Assembly: GCA_015501055.1 (NCBI GenBank)
Contig: JADNYV010000330.1
Coordinates: forward strand, 1 to 37,874
Length of the DNA: 37,874 nucleotides
Direction: 5' to 3'
Source of the DNA: Mucidula mucida
Taxonomy: Eukaryota > Basidiomycota > Agaricomycetes > Agaricales > Physalacriaceae
A program made the position numbers and the translations under genes. Shown piece after piece: positions 1 through 8,880 of the stretch (its first letter is position 1; every line of letters begins with the position of its first letter). Below the pieces are notes generated by a model. That model was not told the DNA's origin. It ran no database searches and saw only the letters and a list, made by a program, of their open reading frames with translations.

Positions 1-338
1 GCTTGTCTCTGTGAGATGATGATGGTAAGAGACAGAGAGGCAGAGTGTGTGAGCTCTTGCTTAAACCTCCCAGGGCGCCCTGTGAGTGGCCTCTGTTGTT
101 ACTACAACACCAGACACAGGCTGGGTAAGTCCAGGAAGAGCCCAGAGAGTGGGCTGGCTGCAGTAGGAGCAGCAGAGAGCGAACATGATCCAGCTTTGGA
201 GTGAAATGAGTGTTTGACTTGATTTAAGCTGTCTCATTGAACTCCCTTGAGTAGGAAGTTGGGTAAAGGGGTAAGGAGGGGTGTGGAGTGTGCAGAGGCC
301 TCTGAAAACGCTCCCTACCCTCAGAATCCGCGTTTACA
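1..338 (+). mobile_element. 3' part of an LTR (cut by window edge)
   Basis: It is identical to 1961-2298, the end of the full LTR at 1433-2298, and ends at the same ..gtttaca terminus. The 62-residue and 71-residue open frames in this repeat family recur wherever the LTR recurs and have no protein features, so they are not genes. Confidence 0.85.
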
Positions 339-772
339 TCGAATTTGAAATTATACCGATTTCTCAAGCTCTTGCCACAAGGTATTTGATGCGCACAATA
401 CTGCGTGAACGGATCACTAGAGAGCCACTGTACAATGGGATTCCCATTTGCCTACTTTCTCATCTTTCAATTGCGCCGGTCAACGCATATCAGTACCTTG
501 CCAAATGTCAACAGACAGAACATGTGGTTGTTCCACTCCAAGATGCAGTCAAATCAACGCTCTACACTCATTTCCTTGAATTCCGATAATTCTTTACAAC
601 ATTAACTCATAATACCACAGTCAACAAGCTATCAAAAACAATCAATTTTGAAGATCTGGCAAGGAGCTGGAATGTCGAAGTTGACCTTTGCTACTCGTAA
701 TGGTGTGATGCTGGAAAGGCTTCGTCGAAACATGAGCAGCTTTTCTATAAATTACCCAAACACTTAGAAAGG
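339..772. other. Non-LTR spacer upstream of the first epoxide-hydrolase pseudogene
   Basis: About 430 bp between the LTR end and the hydrolase homology, repeated at 2299-2732. Two overlapping open frames of 102 and 66 codons exist but show no recognisable domain. The stretch may hold the old promoter and 5' end of the hydrolase gene; no in-frame start codon remains just before the homology begins. Confidence 0.5.
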
Positions 773-1400
773 CAGTACAAAGACTTCGTTGTTTCTCGCG
801 GTCTCAAGTACCACTACTACTTCTCTTCTCCTAGGATTTCGTTGAAGCCATATTTGCTTTTCCTCCATGGCTTCCCGGGTACCGCATACGACTGGCATCG
901 CCAAATCACCTTCTTCGCTGCTCAAGGATATGGTCTTGTTGTCCCCAACATGTTGGGGTATGGTGGCACCGCGAAGCCTATCGAGGTTGAGGCCTACAAG
1001 AGTAGTCTGATCACCAAAGACATTGTCAAAATACTCAACGAAGAGAACACCAAAAAGGTTGTTGCCATTGGACACGATTGATGAGTGATGTACATTCAAT
1101 CATTACCTCAAGGCAAGGCTGACATTTGTGACGGGGCTGCAGGCCGGCCGCTCGCTTGGTGAATTATTATCAGGACCGTTTTATCGCATTTGCGTTCTAC
1201 GCGGCTGGGTACGTGCCTCCTCCCGGGTTCGACTTTGAAACCTTGAAAAATCAGGTAAGCTTCCTCCAACAATTCGCACTTGATCTAGTAACATCAACCG
1301 TTGTGTAGAGCACGCAAGCACTGGGCTACAACGCGTAGGGATACTGGGCCTTCTTCTCCCAGGACAACACTGCAGACATAATTTGCAACAACATCGACTC
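773..1400 (+). pseudogene. Epoxide hydrolase (alpha/beta-hydrolase) fragment, copy 1
   Basis: This is a remnant of a fungal soluble epoxide-hydrolase-like gene. Three exons can be read: 773-1080, 1143-1254 and 1309 to about 1400. The first carries the oxyanion-hole motif LLFLHGFPG, then VVPNMLGYGGT, and the nucleophile elbow VAIGHD. The second reads RLVNYYQDRFIAFAF.., the third GYWAFFSQD. The intron 1255-1308 keeps gtaagc..gtag. The intron 1081-1142 has lost its donor: a at 1081 stands where g is expected, which also turns the Trp codon of GHDW into TGA. A second stop (TAG, 1336-1338) lies in exon 3. The gene ends abruptly near 1400, before the catalytic acid/His part, where a foreign 32-bp piece and then an LTR begin. 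It cannot make an active enzyme. The antisense 111-codon frame over it is a shadow. Confidence 0.88.
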
Positions 1401-1432
1401 GGCCCCATCAATTCAGCGTATCGTAAAGTGCC
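1401..1432 (+). repeat. 32-bp dispersed piece joined to the LTR 5' end (copy 1)
   Basis: The sequence from ggccccatcaattcag to gtaaagtgcc lies directly between the truncated hydrolase exon and the LTR start. It recurs at 3361-3392 and, with one mismatch, at 19644-19675, where no LTR follows it. It is therefore part of another repeated sequence and not of the hydrolase gene. Confidence 0.75.
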
Positions 1433-2298
1433 TGTACATGAAGTGTACATACTTAATACATGAAGATGTATCTACTGAGGGAGAGGTGGGAGGGGACGCA
1501 AAAATGCGGAGCTAACTGTGACCAGATAACACAGGTTAGCTGGAGGGGAGTGAGAGGGTGCAGAGAGCGCACCTGTGACCAGATAGCCCACAGAATGTCC
1601 TTGAGAAGGAGTCCTTTGGAAAGGAATGGGTATCTGGGCACAAAATGGGCATCAGCTCTGAAGAGCTGGATGTGAGACATTGGCACATACTGGAAGCAGG
1701 GAGAGCAGCGGGAGCGCTAGCGCTCTGGGGCCGGAGCGGACACTTCCAATAGGGTTCTAGGGTGCCAGTACATCAGTCCTGAGCAGGAGGACCGAGTAGA
1801 GCGAGTGGTGCTTGCCTGGGAGAGCAAAAGTGCGAATTCCCTCAAAATGGGCACTTTGGACCTGTCTGGACTGGTTTTGGGCTGGGTAGGCGGCTTCAGA
1901 CAGTGCTCTAGAGGTGTATGGCATCAGTCCTGAGCAAGAGGACTGGAGGAATCACAAACTGCTTGTCTCTGTGAGATGATGATGGTAAGAGACAGAGAGG
2001 CAGAGTGTGTGAGCTCTTGCTTAAACCTCCCAGGGCGCCCTGTGAGTGGCCTCTGTTGTTACTACAACACCAGACACAGGCTGGGTAAGTCCAGGAAGAG
2101 CCCAGAGAGTGGGCTGGCTGCAGTAGGAGCAGCAGAGAGCGAACATGATCCAGCTTTGGAGTGAAATGAGTGTTTGACTTGATTTAAGCTGTCTCATTGA
2201 ACTCCCTTGAGTAGGAAGTTGGGTAAAGGGGTAAGGAGGGGTGTGGAGTGTGCAGAGGCCTCTGAAAACGCTCCCTACCCTCAGAATCCGCGTTTACA
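1433..2298 (+). mobile_element. Full-length solo LTR, 866 bp (copy 1)
   Basis: It begins tgtacatgaag and ends ccgcgtttaca, so it has the TG..CA (TGTA..TACA) termini of an LTR. The 5' edge is set by comparison with 18750, where unrelated DNA precedes the same start. The 3' edge is set by six other copies with different DNA after it. No polypurine tract, primer-binding site or gag/pol sits beside it, so it is a solo LTR. No flanking target duplication is seen (gtgcc on the left, tcgaa on the right), as expected if the copy is a recombinant. A striking internal palindrome gagcgctagcgctc lies near 1711-1724. Confidence 0.8.
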
Positions 2299-2732
2299 TC
2301 GAATTTGAAATTATACCGATTTCTCAAGCTCTTGCCACAAGGTATTTGATGCGCACAATACTGCGTGAACGGATCACTAGAGAGCCACTGTACAATGGGA
2401 TTCCCATTTGCCTACTTTCTCATCTTTCAATTGCGCCGGTCAACGCATATCAGTACCTTGCCAAATGTCAACAGACAGAACATGTGGTTGTTCCACTCCA
2501 AGATGCAGTCAAATCAACGCTCTACACTCATTTCCTTGAATTCCGATAATTCTTTACAACATTAACTCATAATACCACAGTCAACAAGCTATCAAAAACA
2601 ATCAATTTTGAAGATCTGGCAAGGAGCTGGAATGTCGAAGTTGACCTTTGCTACTCGTAATGGTGTGATGCTGGAAAGGCTTCGTCGAAACATGAGCAGC
2701 TTTTCTATAAATTACCCAAACACTTAGAAAGG
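2299..2732. other. Non-LTR spacer, second tandem copy
   Basis: Copy of 339-772 with no visible difference. No supportable gene. Confidence 0.5.
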
Positions 2733-3360
2733 CAGTACAAAGACTTCGTTGTTTCTCGCGGTCTCAAGTACCACTACTACTTCTCTTCTCCTAGGATTTC
2801 GTTGAAGCCATATTTGCTTTTCCTCCATGGCTTCCCGGGTACCGCATACGACTGGCATCGCCAAATCACCTTCTTCGCTGCTCAAGGATATGGTCTTGTT
2901 GTCCCCAACATGTTGGGGTATGGTGGCACCGCGAAGCCTATCGAGGTTGAGGCCTACAAGAGTAGTCTGATCACCAAAGACATTGTCAAAATACTCAACG
3001 AAGAGAACACCAAAAAGGTTGTTGCCATTGGACACGATTGATGAGTGATGTACATTCAATCATTACCTCAAGGCAAGGCTGACATTTGTGACGGGGCTGC
3101 AGGCCGGCCGCTCGCTTGGTGAATTATTATCAGGACCGTTTTATCGCATTTGCGTTCTACGCGGCTGGGTACGTGCCTCCTCCCGGGTTCGACTTTGAAA
3201 CCTTGAAAAATCAGGTAAGCTTCCTCCAACAATTCGCACTTGATCTAGTAACATCAACCGTTGTGTAGAGCACGCAAGCACTGGGCTACAACGCGTAGGG
3301 ATACTGGGCCTTCTTCTCCCAGGACAACACTGCAGACATAATTTGCAACAACATCGACTC
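2733..3360 (+). pseudogene. Epoxide hydrolase fragment, copy 2
   Basis: Second tandem copy of the broken alpha/beta-hydrolase gene, exons 2733-3040, 3103-3214 and 3269 to about 3360. It carries the same lesions as the first copy: the lost splice donor and TGA within GHDW at 3041, the TAG in exon 3, and truncation before the 32-bp piece at 3361-3392. Sharing every lesion shows that the gene was already dead before the duplication. Confidence 0.88.
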
Positions 3361-3392
3361 GGCCCCATCAATTCAGCGTATCGTAAAGTGCC

Positions 3393-4254
3393 TGTACATG
3401 AAGTGTACATACTTAATACATGAAGATGTATCTACTGAGGGAGAGGTGGGAGGGGACGCAAAAATGCGGAGCTAACTGTGACCAGATAACACAGGTTAGC
3501 TGGAGGGGAGTGAGAGGGTGCAGAGAGCGCACCTGTGACCAGATAGCCCACAGAATGTCCTTGAGAAGGAGTCCTTTGGAAAGGAATGGGTATCTGGGCA
3601 CAAAATGGGCATCAGCTCTGAAGAGCTGGATGTGAGACATTGGCACATACTGGAAGCAGGGAGAGCAGCGGGAGCGCTAGCGCTCTGGGGCCGGAGCGGA
3701 CACTTCCAATAGGGTTCTAGGGTGCCAGTACATCAGTCCTGAGCAGGAGGACCGAGTAGAGCGAGTGGTGCTTGCCTGGGAGAGCAAAAGTGCGAATTCC
3801 CTCAAAATGGGCACTTTGGACCTGTCTGGACTGGTTTTGGGCTGGGTAGGCGGCTTCAGACAGTGCTCTAGAGGTGTATGGCATCAGTCCTGAGCAAGAG
3901 GACTGGAGGAATCACAAACTGCTTGTCTCTGTGAGATGATGATGGTAAGAGACAGAGAGGCAGAGTGTGTGAACTCTTGCCTAAACCTCCCAGGGCGCCC
4001 TGTGAGTGGCCTCTGTTGTTACTACAACACCAGACATAGGCTGGGTAAGTCCAGGAAGAGCCCAGAGAGTGGGCTGCAGTAGGAGCAGCAGAGAGCGGAC
4101 ATGATTCAGCTTTGGAGTGAAATGAGTGTTTGACTCAATTTAAGCTGTCTCATTGAACTCCCTTGAGTAGGAAGTTGGGTATAGGGGTAAGGAGGGGTGT
4201 GGAGTGTGCAGAGGCCTCTGAAAACACTCCCTACCCTCGGAATCCGCGTTTACA
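3393..4254 (+). mobile_element. Solo LTR, 862 bp (copy 2; chimeric)
   Basis: It starts with tgtacatgaag like 1433 and ends cgtttaca at 4254. Up to 3972 it equals the other tandem copies. Beyond that it differs at scattered sites (for example gaactcttgcc for gagctcttgct) and lacks a 4-bp ggct near 4076. The right part thus comes from a different LTR copy, which marks the recombination junction of the tandem array. Confidence 0.8.
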
Positions 4255-4620
4255 TTGAGTACATAGGTGTGTCTGCGGATCAAAGGGCACATGACCAATC
4301 AGAACAAGTCCGAGCCTACAATCACATGACCTGGCCCGTTACAGATAACGGTGAGAGCCTGCACCAGCGGCAACATCAACTTACCGTCGAAGGAGGATAG
4401 ACTGCAAAAGAACAATTATAAGTAGACAAAAAGACTAGATGGGAGGACGTACAGTGACAGAAGATGAATGAACAAGAGTGCCCCCAGGAAGATGAACGGG
4501 CCGCCATAAGACAAACGGACAAGAGTTGCCCCCCAAAGACGAATGAACACGAGTTCTCCCAGAATACCCAAAAAAAAAGATCTGGTAAGGTTAAACAACG
4601 CGGGGGCGCCAAAGTATGTA
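4255..4620. other. Non-coding DNA with short imperfect repeats
   Basis: From 4463 to 4565 the motif 'aacaagagt(t)gccccc..gaagatgaac' recurs two to three times in degenerate form, followed by an A-run at 4569-4577. A minus-strand open frame runs through (4672-4376) but is probably only the trailing part of the decayed gene to the right. No gene is supported. Confidence 0.35.
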
Positions 4621-6138
4621 GATTGAAACACTTTAAAGCGGTGCCGTGAGAAGCGTGGCGAGACACTGGCATGTCTTCTTCAGAGTTGGCAATAACTGAA
4701 ATAACATATCAGAATTGGGAATACAAAAACACGAGGAGCATGCCTTCATCATCATTGCAGGTGAATGGACTGTGGTGGAGATTGCCTCTGAAAGAACAGC
4801 CTGTAAGGGACGTGTTACATTGTCCAGCATGTCTTCTTCAGAGTCTGACACCACTGAAATACCATGTCACAATCCGGAATACAAACAGATGAGAAGCATG
4901 CCTTCATGATTATTGCGGGTGAATGGAGTTGTGTGAGTCCTGGAGACGGCGAGGAAAGGAAAAACCTGTGCTAGATCAACACAAAAAAAGGACCAAAAAG
5001 GGGCAGGAACTGATACGGCCATTGAAACCACGGCGACGATTGAACATACCTCGAGCTCTTTGACTGCTGCATCGGGAATCCTCCTGCCTCGCCAGCGTCT
5101 CCACTGCAATCATCTCCTCCTCCTTGTCAGACTGCTTAGAGTTGTGTTGAGCCTTAGATTGCCTACCGTCTACACTTTCCGAGTCTGAAAACGTGTTACA
5201 GAGAATACTTCATGCAGAAAATAAGTACTAACAGCGATGGCACTTGAAAGGAGGGGCATCTTTGTCATCTAGGATCTCTAAACATAATATGTCAGAACTG
5301 AAATTGAAAGGAACAGGGCACTTGTACGCACATTGAGCATGGTATTGCAAACCCACCTGCACATCGTCTTCATTGTCCTCCTCCTGCGTTGGCGGTACAT
5401 CCACATCCATTGGCTCCTGCTTGTCCGTTGGGTCTTTGGGAACGTATTGCGGCTTGTACAGCCAACAACTGTGTGCTTGCTTGTCTGAAAACGCCTTAGA
5501 AAACGAGGGAAGAAGACCAAGAGAATGCATACCTTGATGTAGCATAAAGCCAAGCTTGCGTCCCTCGTCATTGAGCCAGTTGACATAGCCTGCACTGGCA
5601 TCAACTTGGACACCTGTGGAATGGAAGTTGGCCACACAATTATTGCCTTCCGTGTGTTCAAGTTGGGTTGCGTAGGCAACAGCATTCTTGGTAAATGCGA
5701 GCATGGGCGGAATGGACTTGTTGTTCCAGTGTGTACTAATAGGCGGTGGTACGTAGTTGGGCAGGGGGGCGGCGGGCCAGCAGTTGTAATTGTTGAGATA
5801 TTCCGTGAGACTGCCTGTACTCTGCTAGTTGGCAAGGAAGGAGGCGTTCCGCTGCTGACTGTTGGCAAACCAGGGAGGGTGACTACCTGTGTGAATGTTA
5901 GTTACACATATGTTCAAAAAAGGAAAAGAAAAACGTACCAGAAGGGTTGGTCAACAACGTTATATAGAGATGACTACCAGCGCATGGGCAGTTAGAGCGC
6001 AAACTGCCCCCCAGCGCCAGGAGACATGTTCAACCTACAAGAAAAAGTTAGTACGCAAGCCCAGCCAAGCAGTCATACCTTTCCACACATGCTTGTGGTA
6101 CAAGTTAAAGAGACTTTGCCCACAGTCAACCGGTCTCG
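4621..6138 (-). pseudogene. Decayed spliced gene of unknown family, with duplicated 3' exon modules
   Basis: Read right to left, a coherent protein can be followed across intact short introns: 6035-6078 (perfect tactaac branch), 5887-5938, 5485-5532, 5278-5352, 5185-5232 and, less surely, 4940-5049. The main exon (5886-5533) includes WLNDEGRKLGFMLHQ. The next exons carry an acidic, proline-rich part (EPMDVDVPPTQEEDNEDD) and then LDDKDAPPFKCHR. The frame is broken by in-frame stops: TGA just after the first intron and TAG within FLAN*QSTG near 5828. The last part exists twice: a module of SDSEEDM/NSEEDM and HSPA..MKAC at 4940-4800 and again at 4780-4660. I do not recognise the family. The acidic and basic low-complexity runs suggest a nuclear protein, but that is only inference. 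Confidence 0.5.
4671..4945 (-). repeat. Tandemly duplicated exon-intron module (about 155-bp spacing)
   Basis: On the plus strand, 'atgtcttcttcagagt..' occurs at 4670 and 4828, and 'gcatgccttcatcatcattgc' at 4738 matches 'gcatgccttcatgattattgc' at 4896. The spacing is the same, so one exon with flanking intron sequence was duplicated within the decayed gene. Confidence 0.7.
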
Positions 6139-6370
6139 CTTAGCCACAAGTGGCAAGTCATGTGTCTCGCTTGGACTCAATTAGGCCGATCACATGACGT
6201 TGGTTGGTATTTTTTATTTCATTTTTTTTGGTCGTGGAACATTTAGATAGAGGATTGATTAATGTTTAAACATAGGATTGAGTTAACAATGAATTAATAC
6301 ACTGTTGTGAGGAATTTTGCCGGATTAGATTAGATCGTACTCAATATGCACGGAAATCACTGGATAAGAA
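6139..6370. other. AT-rich spacer
   Basis: Low-complexity T- and A-rich DNA (for example tattttttatttcattttttt near 6209-6229) between the minus-strand decayed gene and the plus-strand one. Nothing else seen. Confidence 0.4.
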
Positions 6371-6880
6371 TTGATGACCGCTGATTTTATCTGTTTCCTT
6401 TCCGTCACCACCGACACATTTGCAGATGGCCAAGATAAACGACTCTCATGCTGTAAGCATGAGTGCGTGCACCCCCCTAGTTTCAGAATGGGAGCGTACA
6501 TGGATGTCCATGGCCACTTCCGTCATCACACTGACTCTAAGACCGGGGACCCCCATGCTTCGTGCAACCAGAACTGCAAGATGCATGGCGGCACGGGCAC
6601 CGCAATGCTCAGACCGGCCAACAAGGACAATATAAAACGGTTCTTCAAACCCCTCTACAGACATCTTCAGGGGAGCGCAACATCTCGCAGGCCAAACCAG
6701 GATTGCGCGCATGTGTACAACGCCTAAGTGGAGGGACTGGGTTGACAATATTGATACATTGACAGATCACCCTCGTTCCGTCTTCAGCAACGGCCACTTT
6801 GCGCGGAACAAGGACAAGCATTGGGATCTCCAATAAGTCCCTGTTTGGCCCCCTATCTCTCAGCCAAATCAACCCGCTCT
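6371..6880 (+). pseudogene. Decayed gene of unknown family, 5' segment
   Basis: A 118-codon open frame (6371-6727) rich in Cys and His is followed, after a shift, by a second readable stretch: KWRDWVDNIDTLTDHPRSVF, then SNGHFARNKDKHWDLQ, and after one more shift NKSLFGPLSLSQIN. The switching of frame with continued protein-like sequence suggests an old coding region broken by indels. I do not recognise the family and cannot place the start. Confidence 0.4.
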
Positions 6881-6914
6881 GCCACCATAGAACAGAGACT
6901 TAGCGCTGGAGTGA

Positions 6915-7343
6915 GTGACCGCGGTACCTCTTCCTGCCCCCACTCAAGGTGCTACTGCTGCTGCTCAGGCGCTCCCGGCCTTTTCCGGCTATCAGCTTGT
7001 ACCGCTTGCTGCCTATCCTCCAGGCTACGCTTCTCTCCATGTCCTTTACCCTCCAGGTTATGCTCTTCCTCCTTTCGGTGTTGGTGCTCCCGCGCCCACT
7101 TTACCGGCTCCCGCTCCAGTTTTTGCTGCTCCCGCGGATGGTTTTGGTGCTCCCCCTGCAGTTTTTAGTGGTGCAGCTCCAGTTTTCACTGCTCCCCCTC
7201 CAGTTTTCATTCCTCCTCCTCCTGAATTCCCACTGGCACCTCCTGCGGCTCTCTCCCCTCCACTCAACGCTATACCCAGTACTTTGGGCAGAGAGCAGAC
7301 ACCTGAAGAAGAAGATATGACACTTGACAATGATATGACATGA
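6915..7343 (+). pseudogene. Pro/Ala-rich segment of the decayed plus-strand gene
   Basis: A 142-codon open frame of low complexity with repeated PPGYA, APVF and GAPP blocks and an acidic end (TPEEEDMTLDND). Such a tract is typical of a disordered linker in basidiomycete nuclear or transposon proteins. It could be a linker between the readable pieces on either side. Other frames over it are shadows of the biased composition. Confidence 0.4.
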
Positions 7344-7347
7344 TGAT

Positions 7348-7641
7348 ATGACACATCATTTCGGGCGTCTGTCTGTGGATGGGGAAGGAGCGCTGATCTT
7401 CCCTATAGTTTATCTCGTTGTTGCACTCAATGAGGCCGGTCACACGGCGCCATTCACTCCCCTTCCAAACGCAAGAATGCCCAAGACAATGATTGTTGGT
7501 GTTTGGTCACTGTATATGGACAAAGACTTATGGAACTCAGACGTGGGGAGGCAGATGGATAAGCAGAACATAGGCTTGCCGTACTTCACCCAGATGACTG
7601 TGGATCTGTCAAACAAGAATACGGAGAACACGGTGACTTAG
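7348..7641 (+). pseudogene. Decayed plus-strand gene, central segment (unknown)
   Basis: A 97-codon frame with ordinary protein composition, including IFPIVYLVVALNEAGHTAPF and MIVGVWSLYMDKDLW. It ends at a stop with no obvious splice sites. No family recognised. It is listed because it continues the direction of the neighbouring pieces. Confidence 0.35.
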
Positions 7642-7801
7642 GAGCGGTACATTTGCTCCTTGCCTTTCATGAACAGGTTGGTGGGCTTCTCAAAGTTGCG
7701 ACGAGATAAACTTATAGATTACTACATCCACAAATAGGCAGGTTTTTTCATTTGCTGTTTGCTGTTAAGTACTAATATCTTATAATGTAGATTGAGATCA
7801 T

Positions 7802-8506
7802 GTGGCACTTGTGGCTGGAGGTAGTCAACATTTGCTATGTCCCTCCAGTCTGCTAATGCATGCCTTGATGGCACGTGAACCTACGGATAAGTTGTGGTTA
7901 CAGATCCAGGACACCGAAGTTATACTAAACCTCGCCGCTCTTGTTGGCCCCCCTGCAGCAGGCGCCACTGACCGTGCTTCTCCTTGGGCAGGACCTAATG
8001 CAGAGAAGACGCTTAAGGATCTTGAGAACCTTGTGTCCGGCAGAAAGTTTATTTGGCCTAGCCCTAGCGCAATGATGCTAACCACCCGCAAGTTTATCAA
8101 TGTGTTTCTGTACAGCGGTGACATCTTAAATGCAGGTAGATGTCGCATTACCAATATTAAGCTCGGGCGCAGGTTACTGGAGCAGTTGTACGTGATTAAA
8201 CACAACTTCACTGCTGAGATTCAGGAGGTGTTCATGCACGACTGTGCTCTCCTTGAAAAGTCTGCAAAAAACAAAAGTCTGACATCCTGCGCTTTAAAGA
8301 GTCTTGGAGGCAGACTGTGAAGTCCATCAAGCACAGTAGAAATCCATTCATTCCCATGTACCTTGTATAACAACGCATTGATCAGTGTTAATGAAGTCCG
8401 CGTCTTCTTTGTCAATGGTGCTTTGGTGGACTCACTACATACTGTGCCCGGGTGCGTGAAGGCACAAAACTGGGAGGTACACAAATGTTGCAAGTCAATT
8501 TTGTAG
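7802..8506 (+). pseudogene. Decayed plus-strand gene, 3' segment (unknown)
   Basis: A 172-codon frame (7802-8320) with globular composition (NLAALVGPP.., LLEQLYVIKHNFTAEIQEVF) changes frame near 8265 into KSDILRFKESWRQTVKSI. After another shift it continues as NNALISVNEVRVFFVNGALV to a stop at 8504-8506. Conserved-looking sequence on both sides of the shifts argues for a former gene broken by small indels. Function unknown. It may belong with the pieces from 6371 onward. Confidence 0.42.
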
Positions 8507-8659
8507 ACTATCCTCGCACCTGTCAATAAGCTTGGGTATCAGAAGACGGCTCCCCTCAAAAATATCAAGTAAGAGTTCTTATTTTGTGATAGTGTAGAAT
8601 GTACTCATAACATATAGTGAGGGTGAATGGTATGACTAGAGCTCATATTTGCGGGATGT

Positions 8660-8706
8660 CAGCAAAACCCAGCAAAACCCAGCAAAACCTAGCAACACCC
8701 AGCGAG
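8660..8706. repeat. 10-bp short tandem repeat
   Basis: The unit agcaaaaccc repeats about four and a half times, the last copies degraded (agcaacaccc, agcgagtccc). It lies in the gap between the two convergent decayed genes. Confidence 0.85.
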
Positions 8707-8880
8707 TCCCATCTGAGTTAACTGAATGAGTTCAACCACTGCTTACCTTAGTTAGTTCAAGCAGGAAGATGATATTGAGTACTACTTTCTTAGATGGCGC
8801 AGGTTCAAGTCCTGTACTATTTTCCTTCTAATCCAGGAAGCAAACATACACCTGATAGATTTCTCAGTTGGAGTGCTACA

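Larger units (their letters stand above)
1..3972. repeat. Tandem duplication, period 1,960 bp (two full units plus 52 bp)
   Basis: Positions 1-2012 reappear at 1961-3972 with no difference that I could see; the first mismatch is at 3973 (a, against g at 53 and 2013). One unit is the 3' part of an LTR, a 1,094-bp non-LTR segment holding a broken epoxide-hydrolase gene, and the 5' part of the next LTR. The breakpoint of identity lies inside an LTR, which fits unequal recombination between two LTR copies flanking the 1.1-kb segment. The identity implies a very recent event or an assembly duplication. The left limit is not visible because the window starts inside the repeat. Confidence 0.97.

Noticed and set aside
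16..204. Open frame of 62 codons (and its copies at 1976-2164 and 18426-18238)
   Set aside because: It recurs only because it lies in the LTR; composition is not protein-like and other LTR copies break it.
764..1099. 111-codon minus-strand frame
   Set aside because: It is antisense to the hydrolase homology, which explains the conserved codon pattern on the other strand.
8660..8706. Direct repeats as a possible CRISPR array
   Set aside because: The 10-bp units are contiguous with no spacers, and the genome is eukaryotic.
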